This document shows, piece by piece, positions 7,901-16,400 of a DNA stretch of 64,000 nucleotides. Both the position numbers and the translations under genes were made by a program. Location: the NCBI RefSeq assembly GCF_022968795.1, contig NZ_JALJRB010000020.1, positions 26,556 to 90,555 of the forward strand, written 5' to 3'. Numbering within the stretch: the stretch's first letter is position 1; the number at the start of each line of letters is the position of its first letter. A model generated the notes under the pieces. It was not told the origin of the DNA. It ran no database searches and worked only from the letters and a program-made list of their open reading frames with translations. Source of the DNA: Desulfatitalea alkaliphila. GTDB lineage: Bacteria; Desulfobacterota; Desulfobacteria; Desulfobacterales; Desulfosarcinaceae.

Positions 7901-8695
7901 CTATCGCATGCGGTACTGGGCGATCTGACGGGAGATGGCGACCAGCGCGCCGGTTTCGTCCCACACCTCGCCATCCTCCTCCAGTAGCCCGCAGGTGATG
8001 AAACGGGTGCGAAAGATGCATTTGAGCCATTGGGAGGCGGGCGCTTTGCGCAGATTGACCGTCAATTCGATGGTGGGCACCCAGGCACCCAAACCTTGGG
8101 TGGCATAAACGGGTGGTGGAAAGGCATCGGCGGCCAGCAACACGGCAAGGGCATCGAAAGGACGCGCCTGCTGGAAGCGAACCCAGCCTTTGTGCTCAGA
8201 ACGCTCCGCTTGTCGACCGGACATCCAGCCGGTGCAGGCCGGGTCGAGGCGCACCGCCACCTGGTCGAAGAGGGTGAAACGGGGCATGCGGGGAATGGGG
8301 ATGCACTGATCCAGCGGTGCCACTTGAGGCGGATCGGCCTCATAACGATCCAGGGGGCAGGCCGTATGGGGGTCGACAAAGGTTCCCCAGGCACGGATTC
8401 TTTCACGCCCTTCCTGCACCAATCGGGCCTGGATGCGCTCGAATTGAGCGGAGTCGGCAAACCGTTCCAGGTGAAGGCGCGCCGGCGCGTCGGGCAAACA
8501 TCGGGCGACGTAGTTTGCGGTGACAATGGCCATGGTTGATTTTGTGCCGCATTGCAACATGCCGTTGGCCATCAAGGCCAACAGGTAGCCGCCATTGGGC
8601 AGACCGTTGATGGACCAGTTGGAGGAGACCCGGGCCTGCCGTTCAAAAGGGGTCTCCATCGCTTGACCGGCGATATCCTGATCGAAGGGGTGCAT
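7901..8695 (-). CDS. Thioesterase family protein, TesB-like double hot dog
   Basis: 264 aa. The N-terminal half (WSINGLPNGGYLLALMANGM, near residue 27) and the C-terminal half (TIELTVNLR, near 210) resemble the two hot-dog modules of acyl-CoA thioesterase II-like proteins (4HBT_3 group). The typical NGGY segment is visible. The start MHPFDQDIAG has an AAGGAAA ribosome site; a longer frame to 8752 is possible but lacks one. The gene leads a two-gene transcript with the YbgC-like gene, suggesting a role in trimming CoA esters. Confidence 0.75.
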   Translation of the reverse strand: MHPFDQDIAGQAMETPFERQARVSSNWSINGLPNGGYLLALMANGMLQCGTKSTMAIVTANYVARCLPDAPARLHLERFADSAQFERIQARLVQEGRERIRAWGTFVDPHTACPLDRYEADPPQVAPLDQCIPIPRMPRFTLFDQVAVRLDPACTGWMSGRQAERSEHKGWVRFQQARPFDALAVLLAADAFPPPVYATQGLGAWVPTIELTVNLRKAPASQWLKCIFRTRFITCGLLEEDGEVWDETGALVAISRQIAQYRMR

Positions 8696-8887
8696 GGCTG
8701 ATTTCCTTTCCGGGCCGTTAACGGTCGCCAAGATGGTGTGCCTCGGCGGCAAAAGCCATTCATACTACACCGAAGGCAAGGCGTCATGCGCAAATTTTGT
8801 TCTTTGCAAGCGTCAAAAGTGTACCAGCAGGGTGTTTTTCCAAAGACCGCCTTTTGGATTTTCATTATAAAAACGGAATGCTGGAGC

Positions 8888-8905
8888 TTGGCACGTGCCT
8901 TGCTT
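8888..8905 (+). promoter_or_regulatory. Sigma54 (RpoN) -24/-12 promoter
   Basis: TTGGCACG-TGCC-TTGCTT matches the sigma54 consensus at every conserved base: GG at 8890-8891, GC at 8902-8903, and exactly 10 nt between. It points rightward, away from the thioesterase genes and into a region without a normal plus-strand gene. The expected transcription start is about 8914-8916. Sigma54 promoters need an enhancer-binding activator. One such protein is encoded in this window at 36542-37939, but a link is only speculation. Confidence 0.8.
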
Positions 8906-8914
8906 TGCCTTCTA

Positions 8915-9232
8915 ATATGTTCAAAGTACAGCCGGCCCCATCTTGAATGACAGGGGGAGAGAGGCAGGCCGGCGACAACCGCAAGGCTGAAGGCAGGGCG
9001 TCACGATGAAAGGCAAACAACATTTTGTGTGGATTGCCGTTATGCTTCTGGAGTAAACCCGAATTGACGGGGCGGTGGGCCTGCGGCCCCCTCCCGGCAA
9101 TATCCCCAACCCCGCCGTGAACGGCAGACGCGCTCCGTTCTTGGAGCAACCGGGCCGTTCACCCCAACCTCCACCCCTTCGCGACACCCGACGCACAGCC
9201 GGCCGATGCCGGTTGTGCGTCGGATTTTTTAT
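8915..9232 (+). ncRNA. Candidate structured small RNA of about 315 nt
   Basis: The region runs from a sigma54 promoter to an intrinsic terminator on the plus strand, between two minus-strand genes. Several helices can be drawn: GCCGGCC (8931-8937) with GGCCGGC (8977-8983); GGGCC-TGC-GGCCC (about 9077-9089); GTGAACGG (9117-9124) with CCGTTCAC (9155-9162), enclosing GCTCC/GGAGC (9132-9136/9143-9147); and the terminator stem. The only open frame of note is a 16-codon one at 9006-9056 (MKGKQHFVWIAVMLLE) without a good ribosome site. I do not recognise 6S, tmRNA, RNase P, SRP or a known riboswitch. It could also be a short leader-peptide mRNA. Confidence 0.55.
9188..9230 (+). terminator. Intrinsic terminator of the sigma54 unit
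   Basis: Perfect 10-bp stem CCGACGCACA/TGTGCGTCGG, extended inward by a G-T pair and CCGGC/GCCGG around CGAT (9188-9223), followed by A and six T (9225-9230). The T-run is only on the right-hand side, so it acts on rightward transcription. No annotated plus-strand gene precedes it except the candidate RNA. Confidence 0.85.
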
Positions 9233-9316
9233 GGGGCCCGAAAACAATGCCCCCCAACGCAGGCGCCTCGGTCCGGCGTTGTTGCGCAGCCAAAGAACTG
9301 CTTTAGCCGCACCCCT

Positions 9317-9919
9317 TCAGTGATCTTCCGCGAAAGATTGCACTTGATAGGTTTCCACCGCCAACCGCTCGCTGCGCCAGGCATCGGCCGGCAGCCCCGC
9401 CTTGAGGCAGAGCTGGGAGAGAAAGTCGGCCGGTCGGGGCAGCTGTTCCCAAACCTGGGGCAAGAAGGTGGCGCCGGCCGCACCTTTGCGCAATATGACG
9501 CCATCCACTCCCGGGCGCAACTTGGCCGCCAGATCGTCACCATCTTTGTAGGGCAACGGTCGGGGCGGTGTCAGCACGCTCACCTCGATGTCGACCTGCG
9601 CCAATTCGTCGGCGGTCAAAGGGTCGAAGCGCGGATCGCGGAAGGCGGCATGCTCGGCGTAGACGGGAACGGCCACCGTCAAGGGGTCGCGGCCTTCCAG
9701 TGTGCCGATGCAGCCCCTCAGGCAGCCCGCCTTTTTCAGGGTGACGAAAACACCTCCCGGTACCGCCAGGGCAGGATCGGACAGCTCTGTTTCCGATTGC
9801 GCCGCCGCTTGATCATCGGCCGCCGTTCGTCCCAACCGCCGACACAGGGTGTGGCGGGCCAGGGCCACCAATCGACGCCCCAACGCTTCGCTCAGTTGTG
9901 GCGGATGCTCCCCGTCCAT
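9317..9919 (-). CDS. AMMECR1 domain protein (AmmA-like)
   Basis: 200 aa. AMMECR1 signatures are GVFVTLKKAGCLRGCIGTLEG (near residue 55-75) and the later FRDPRF and EVSVLTPP segments. AMMECR1 (AmmA) proteins are widespread in bacteria and archaea, often next to Memo and radical-SAM partners; the biochemical role is unknown. No Memo or radical-SAM gene is adjacent here. The start at 9919 (MDGEHPP) is preceded by AAGGGGG with 5 nt spacing; a GTG two codons earlier is possible. It lies 27 nt behind the LOG-domain gene and is probably cotranscribed with it. Confidence 0.85.
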   Translation of the reverse strand: MDGEHPPQLSEALGRRLVALARHTLCRRLGRTAADDQAAAQSETELSDPALAVPGGVFVTLKKAGCLRGCIGTLEGRDPLTVAVPVYAEHAAFRDPRFDPLTADELAQVDIEVSVLTPPRPLPYKDGDDLAAKLRPGVDGVILRKGAAGATFLPQVWEQLPRPADFLSQLCLKAGLPADAWRSERLAVETYQVQSFAEDH

Positions 9920-9946
9920 GGTCACCCCCTTGCTGTAGACCTTTTG

Positions 9947-11923
9947 TTAAAACAGTTGTAGTTGCTTGCGATACACATCGATCACATCCTGCGGATCATC
10001 GGTGATCACCACATAGTCCGCAATCCAGGCCGGCGCGCGACCGTATTGCACCATGGTGGCGATCTGTTGGCGCATCCCGGCCCAAAACGCACGCCGGCCC
10101 TCCGTATCGAAGAGAATGATGGGCACCCGCTCCATGATAGAGAGTTTCATGTTGCAGAGGGTGATGCCCAGCTCTTCCAGCGAACCCAGCCCGCCGACGT
10201 TGAAGATGGGGAAGGAGGCGATTTCGAACCACTTCTGGCGGCTGTGGCGGCAGGTGGATTGAAAGACCTGGCAAAAATCGACATCGGGATTCATGGCCTG
10301 ATCGGTGATGTCCAGGAAATTGGCCCCGGACAGAATGCCCCGCCGGCGCGCCATGGTGTTGGCGGCCTCCATCACCCCGCTGCCGCCGCCGGTGACGATG
10401 CCGATGTTGCGGCCCCAAAAAGCCACCAAGGCATCCATGAGCCGGCCCAACAAATCCATGGCGTTTTGCGACAGCGGCAGGGTTGATCCGTAAAAGGCGA
10501 ACAACATCGATTTGTGAAAGTCGGCCAGGCGTTCCAGGGCCACGAAATAGCCCTTGCCGTCCCGAATGGTGTGCACCATGAGGCGCTGGTTGAGGCTGCA
10601 CAGCCAATACACCGCCACGCCGAAGGCGTTGTATTCCTGCAGGCGGGAGTGGTCCTCCTGGGAGAGAAAGGGGCCGTGCTCGCAGGAAGCCTCCAGGAAA
10701 TAGATCGCTTTGATCTTGTCCGCGGCCGCCAGGTTGACGATTTCCCGGTGTTCCGCCAGGTTGGGGAAATATTTGAGCACCAACACCGCCGCGCCGCCGT
10801 CGATGGCTTCCGACAGATGGGCGGTGGCGTACAAATGGGGGCAACGGCTGCGGGCGGTGAAGTCGTTGCGCATGGCGGCGCACTGGGCTTGGGACACATC
10901 GCAGCGGGTCGGCGGCCCGTTGGTGAAAATGCGGGCCGCGGCAATCCCCTCTGTCGGCGCCACGATCGCCAGGCTGCGGTCGATGAAGTGGCATGTGCAT
11001 TTGCGCTCGGACGCCAACCGGCGCTGCAGCGTTTTGAGATCGTCGGCCGAGAGCTCTTGCGGCCGACGCGCAACCGCTTTGCGCCGCTCGCCGGTCTTCT
11101 GCTTGGGGGTGCCGTAGATACGGGCGCTGATCAAGGGGTTGGCAATGGTGTGCCGGGTGCCGTTGATGATCTCCAGATAGATGCGAATGCCGCGGGTCTT
11201 GATGGGGTCCAACACGGTGGCCGGCAGGTTGCGTCCCAGGGAAAAACCGCTTTGCAACACCACATAGTGCTCGTTCAGATACATGGAACAAGTGGTGATC
11301 ACGCCTTGGCCCGGCGGCAGAATCAGGTGGGCGACGTTGCGCGGCACCTGATACCGGTTGAGCATCTCCCGGCCGTCCTCGCGCAGCAGAATCCGACCGA
11401 AGGTGGCGTTGTCGATATCCTCGCGCAGGCTGCAAATCACCCGGTGCGGGGCGATCACAATACTGCCGTCGCTGGAAATGGCGGTGGAGGCCGGCAGTTT
11501 CAGGTCGGCCCGCTCGATGGCGGCCAGCACCTCTTCGGAGGTGAGCAGGGCCTCGGGGTCACAAAACACCAGGCGCCCCACGGGCAGGCCCGGCCCGAAA
11601 AAGGGGCTCAAGCGTTTCAGACCGGGATAGCCGGGGATCACCGCCGTCGCCGTCTGGGTCAACACCAGTCGATCACCGTTCAAGTGGTCGACGGTGGGCG
11701 GCTCGCAGGTAATCTGCACACCCAGTCGGGCGATGCGCGAGCGCTCGCTGAACAAGATGTGTCCGGGATGGCTGCGGAGCCGTTCGATCATGTGCTGGGA
11801 CAGGCCGAAGTCGCTCTGGAAGGTGATCTGATGGTCGTCGTGGGACAGCACCGCCACGATCCGGCCATCGTCCGATTGCAGCATGCCCCGATAGGAGCGC
11901 GTGTCTTTGAGACGCGTGTTCAT
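9947..11923 (-). CDS. LOG/PpnN-like nucleotide-binding protein with a long unknown N-terminal region
   Basis: 658 aa from MNTRLKDTRS (AAAGG ribosome site). The C-terminal third is a Rossmann-type LOG domain: GIVTGGGSGVMEAANTMA near residue 510 and NVGGLGSLEELG near 580, which correspond to the GGGxxGxMEA and PGGxGTxxE phosphate/nucleobase motifs. LOG and PpnN proteins release the base from nucleoside monophosphates. The first ~400 residues match nothing I recognise. Several cysteines lie in the middle (CTCHF, a QAQCAAM stretch, SRCPH). The glycine-for-proline change in the second motif may affect activity. A frame extending to 12853 overlaps the opposite gene and is rejected. Confidence 0.7.
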   Translation of the reverse strand: MNTRLKDTRSYRGMLQSDDGRIVAVLSHDDHQITFQSDFGLSQHMIERLRSHPGHILFSERSRIARLGVQITCEPPTVDHLNGDRLVLTQTATAVIPGYPGLKRLSPFFGPGLPVGRLVFCDPEALLTSEEVLAAIERADLKLPASTAISSDGSIVIAPHRVICSLREDIDNATFGRILLREDGREMLNRYQVPRNVAHLILPPGQGVITTCSMYLNEHYVVLQSGFSLGRNLPATVLDPIKTRGIRIYLEIINGTRHTIANPLISARIYGTPKQKTGERRKAVARRPQELSADDLKTLQRRLASERKCTCHFIDRSLAIVAPTEGIAAARIFTNGPPTRCDVSQAQCAAMRNDFTARSRCPHLYATAHLSEAIDGGAAVLVLKYFPNLAEHREIVNLAAADKIKAIYFLEASCEHGPFLSQEDHSRLQEYNAFGVAVYWLCSLNQRLMVHTIRDGKGYFVALERLADFHKSMLFAFYGSTLPLSQNAMDLLGRLMDALVAFWGRNIGIVTGGGSGVMEAANTMARRRGILSGANFLDITDQAMNPDVDFCQVFQSTCRHSRQKWFEIASFPIFNVGGLGSLEELGITLCNMKLSIMERVPIILFDTEGRRAFWAGMRQQIATMVQYGRAPAWIADYVVITDDPQDVIDVYRKQLQLF

Positions 11924-12148
11924 GGGGACCTTTCTCTTAAAAATTTTAAAGCCCGGGGGCCGATATTTGTCACCCCCGCCCTTTTTGGGCCTGTCCGGTT
12001 TCGCCCGCCCGCATCTCCCGGATGACGTGCCGGCCGGGGCCGGTACCGATTCAATATGCGGGATTCCTGCTCTGAATTCAAGGCCCTGTCGGCGGCCTGA
12101 TATTTGCATTAATTTTGTAAAAACACCCATGCGTGGAGAGGTACGCTC

Positions 12149-13138
12149 ATGAAGTGTCCCAAATGCGGATATCAACGTCAAGACAGGGATGATTTGTTTG
12201 TCGCCGCCACCGAATGTCCCGCCTGCGGTGTGGTTTACGCAAAATGCGCATCGGTCGCACCTGCCGAGCCGGTGCCCGCCGGCCGGGCCGAGGGTGCCGT
12301 TCCCCAAACAAGCCCCGTCCACGAAGCTTCCCTGCGCCAGGCCAGGGAACGGGTGGAAATGCGTTTGCGCAAACGCGCGGACATTCATCTGCAGGAAGAA
12401 CAACGGCTTGAAACCCTGGAGCGGGCCCGCCGCATCACGGCCGAAATGATGCGTCAACGCCGGGAACAGCGCTCGGAGCTTTCGAATGCCGCCGCCCTTC
12501 CGGAAATTGCGGCTGCCGAGCCGGCGCATGATCCGGCGCCGGCGACAACACAAGAGACGGTCCCGGCCCACGACGTTGAATATCCCGCGATACGGTCCGA
12601 CCAGGGGCAGGCCGACGGTGGCGATACCCCCGTGGCCGATCCGCAAGCGCCTTCTTTCGACAAGGCGGCACCTTCTTCCATGGTGATGGAGCCGATGGCG
12701 ATGGTCCCTTCGCAGGTCTCTGTCTCCGAACCGGCAGCGACGCCGCCGGAAATTCCGGCCGCGCCGAAGGACAACGATGTGTCGGCAGATAGTTACAGAG
12801 AAACAGAAACCGAGGCCCTGCCGTCCGCCTCGCTCGCGTCGCTCCCACCGCAACCGACGGCATCAGCTTTGCGGCCCGTGGTCGCCTGGGGCATCCTGGG
12901 GGCGGGTACGCTGGGCGCCTTGATCTGCTGGTTCACCATCGGCACCGGGTTTGCCATGGCCGAGAACCCATCGGGACGGGGCACGGGCCTGTTCACCCTG
13001 GGACTGCTGTTGGGGTTTGCCTATCTGGCCACCGGCGCCCTGGGGTTTGTCCTGTTCCGGGCCGCCGCTCGTTTTGCCGCCGAAATGGCCGAAATCCGCA
13101 GTGGGATGGATCCCGGCGCATCGGCGACATTCAAGTAA
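12149..13138 (+). CDS. Zinc-ribbon, coiled-coil and membrane-anchored hypothetical protein
   Basis: 329 aa. The N-terminal zinc ribbon has C3-x2-C6 and C23-x2-C26. It is followed by a charged helical stretch (about 55-110), a low-complexity Ala/Pro/Glu-rich linker (about 110-240) and two membrane helices (about 250-272 and 283-306). The start has GGAGAGG 7 nt upstream. This layout, a cytoplasmic zinc finger tethered to the membrane by a flexible linker, is seen in several uncharacterised delta-proteobacterial proteins. The function is not known. It is transcribed toward the giant activase, 318 nt away. Confidence 0.75.
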   Translation: MKCPKCGYQRQDRDDLFVAATECPACGVVYAKCASVAPAEPVPAGRAEGAVPQTSPVHEASLRQARERVEMRLRKRADIHLQEEQRLETLERARRITAEMMRQRREQRSELSNAAALPEIAAAEPAHDPAPATTQETVPAHDVEYPAIRSDQGQADGGDTPVADPQAPSFDKAAPSSMVMEPMAMVPSQVSVSEPAATPPEIPAAPKDNDVSADSYRETETEALPSASLASLPPQPTASALRPVVAWGILGAGTLGALICWFTIGTGFAMAENPSGRGTGLFTLGLLLGFAYLATGALGFVLFRAAARFAAEMAEIRSGMDPGASATFK

Positions 13139-13456
13139 AATCTTAGCCTGCAACTTCCGCCAAAGCCCTTGACCAAAGCGATGGATGGTGCAAAGTTATG
13201 GGGTGTTTGCCCCATCGGCGCCGGACCGAAGTGGACCCTTTCCATCCGATCAGGTGGCTCGGGGATGCCGCCGGGACCCGGCGCAAGGACGAAAGCGTTC
13301 ATTAACCCGGAATCCACACCACTTCTCCATGAGGGGTCGTTATCCATTTCACCTAACCAACCGGCTGCTGCTTCTTGATGCCCGGCTCGTTCAGGTTACA
13401 CCCGCGCACCCGGCCGCCCTTTCGGTTCCCGTGCCGTTGTGCGCCGGAGGTCCACC
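13139..13456. other. Intergenic region before the activase gene
   Basis: 318 nt with no supported gene. It holds a TTGACC at about 13173 with no good -10 hexamer, and GC-rich inverted repeats (for example CCGCCGGGACCCGGCG around 13269-13284). The activase ribosome site GGAGG ends it. I considered a riboswitch leader but recognise no known motif. Confidence 0.4.
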
Positions 13457-16400
13457 ATGAATCCTTCGCTCAACACCCTTGGTCTCTGCCTGGGCGCCTC
13501 GACGGTGTCCCTCGTGACGATACGGACGCAAAAACAGGTCAAGGCCCCCGCGGCCGATGGCGCGCCGTTTGAAATCGTGCATCACGCCGTCTTTCCCCAC
13601 GACGGCGATCCCAAGCAAACCTTGCTCAAGGCGCTTGAGACCGTGGATTGGCAACATATCGACAAGGTGGCCGCCACCGGCCGCAAGTTCTGCCAGTTCC
13701 TCAATCTTTCCTCCATTGGTGAGCCCGAAGCCGTGGAACAAGCCTACAAGCGGCTCAAGCCGGCCGGTGTCCATTGCCCGGCGGTGATCTCCGCCGGCGG
13801 CGAAACCTTCATGGTCTATGTGCTCAACCCCGTCGGCCAAATCGCCAACGTGATTACCGGCAACAAATGCGCCGCCGGCACGGGGGAGTTTTTCCTGCAG
13901 CAGCTGCGCCGCATGGATGTCACCTTGGAGGAGGCCGGGCAGTGGGCTGAAGAGACCGAGCCCTACCATGTGTCGGGGCGCTGTTCCGTTTTCTGCAAGT
14001 CCGACTGTACCCATGCCACCAACAAAGGGGTACCCAAGGCCCGTGTGACCGCCGGCCTGGGCAAGATGATGGCCAACAAGGTGTTGGAGTTGCTCAAAAA
14101 AGTGGAGCGTCGCAACCTGATGCTGGTGGGTGGCACGGCCCGCAACCAGATGATGGTGCGCTATCTGCGCGAGGCGGTCCCGGGGCTGATCATTCCTGAA
14201 GCGGCGCCCTATTTCGAAGCCTTGGGGGCCGCTTTGTGGGCTTTGGACAATGAAACGCGGCCGTTTCCCGGCGTCGACCGTCTGTTCACCGATCAGACCA
14301 ACCGGTTTGATGTTTTACCGCCCCTGGCACCGCTGCAGGACCAGGTGACCTTCAAAACCTTGGCCCGCGACACGGCCCGGGAAGCGGATGTCTGTCTGCT
14401 GGGATTGGATGTGGGGTCCACCACCACCAAGGCGGTGTTGCTGCGCCGGAAGGATTATGCCCTGTTGGCCGATGTCTATCTGCGGACCAACGGCGACCCG
14501 GTGGGGGCCTCCCGGCGCTGCTACGAGGCCCTGCTGGAACAGGTCGCGCAGACGGTCGATCCGGACCGCATCCAAATCGTCGGATTGGGCGTGTGCGGCT
14601 CGGGCCGCCAGATCGCCGGTCTGCACGCCCTGACCGACGGGGTGATCAACGAGATCATCGCCCATGCCACGGCATCGGTCTACTTCGACCGGGATGTGGA
14701 CACGATTTTCGAGATCGGCGGTCAGGATGCCAAGTACACCTATATCACCAACGGCGTGCCCTCCGACTATGCCATGAACGAGGCGTGCTCGGCGGGCACC
14801 GGCTCCTTTCTGGAAGAGTCGGCCCTGGAAACCCTGGGGGTGGCCATGGAGCGGATCGCCGACGTGGCCTTGAAGGCGCAACGACCGCCCAACTTCAACG
14901 ATCAGTGCGCCGCCTTCATCGCCTCGGATATCAAAAACGCCATCCACGACGGCGTGGCCCATGAAGATATTCTGGCCGGTCTGGTTTACTCCATCTGCAT
15001 GAACTACAACAACCGCGTCAAGGGCAATCGGCCCATGGGCAAGAAGATCTTCATGCAGGGCGGGGTGTGTTACAACCGGGCAGTGCCGCTGGCCATGGCG
15101 GGCCTGACCGGCAAACCCATCGTGGTGCCGCCCGAACCGGGGCTGATGGGTGCCTTTGGTGCCGCCCTGGAGGTGCACAAACGGATCAACGCCGGTTTGA
15201 TGCAGCCGGGCCGTTTCGATTTACAGACCTTGAGCCGAAGGGAGGCCCACTACGGGCGTTCCTTCATCTGCAAAGGCGGCGCCGAAGGGTGCGACCGGCG
15301 TTGCGAAATCGCCCGCATCACCGTGGAGGGCCAGGTCTATCCCTTCGGCGGTGCCTGCAACCGCTACGACAACCTGCGGCGCAACAAACGCTACGACGTG
15401 CGTCAACTGGACCTGGTCCGGTTGCGCCAGCAGTTGCTTTTCGGCAAATACGCACCGGCGCCCCTGGATCCGTCGGCGACCGACTACCGCGGCCGGGTGG
15501 GGATCAACCGCAGCTTCCTGGTCAACACCTATTACCCGCTGTATGCCCATTTTTTCAGCCGCATCGGCTATGCGCCGGTGTTGCCCCGGCAGGCGACGCA
15601 GGAGGGCATCGACCAGCGCAACGCCCCCTTTTGCTATCCGGTGGAATTGGCCCACGGCTTTTTCCACGATCTGTTGGCCGGGGAAGATCCGCCCGAAGTG
15701 TTGTTTCTGCCCCACTTCAAATCGATGCCGGCCCTCAACGGCGACCTCAATGCCCAGGTCTGCCCGTTGGTCCAGGGAGAAAGCTTCTATTTACAATCCA
15801 CTTTCCGGCCCCGTTTGCAACAGCTTGAGCAGCGCGGCAGCCGTCTGTTTGCACCGCTGATAGACCTGGCCGGTGGACTGGAAGGGGCGCGCAGCCCCCT
15901 GGTGGAGATGGCCGCCGCCCTGGGCATTCGCCGCAAGGCGGCCGAAGCGGCCTTCGACCAGGCGCTGGCCGCCATGCAAGCCTGCATGGACGAAATGCTG
16001 GCAGTCGGCCGCGATACCCTGGCCACCCTGGCCCGGGATCCGCAACAGATGGCGGTGGTGTTGTTCGGGCGGGCCTACAGCGCCTATGTGGACGAGGCCC
16101 ACAAGGGGATTCCCCACAAATTCGCCTCACGGGGGGTGCTGGTGATACCCCTGGATTTTCTCGATCTGTCCGACCAATATGCCAAGCGGCACATGTACTG
16201 GGGCGCGGGGCAGCGCATTCTCGCGGCCGCCCGCAAGGTCAAGGAACACCCCCAGCTGTTCGGGACCTACATCACCAACTTTTCCTGTGGGCCGGACTCT
16301 TTCGTAATCACCTATTTTCGCGACATCATGGGGCGCAAGCCCTCCCTGACCCTGGAGTTGGACAGCCATACGGCCGATGCAGGCCTGGAAACCCGCATCG

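Noticed and set aside
9075..9323. 82-codon plus-strand frame at the end of the sigma54 unit
   Set aside because: It runs through the intrinsic terminator and is Pro/Arg-rich, as expected from non-coding G+C-rich DNA.
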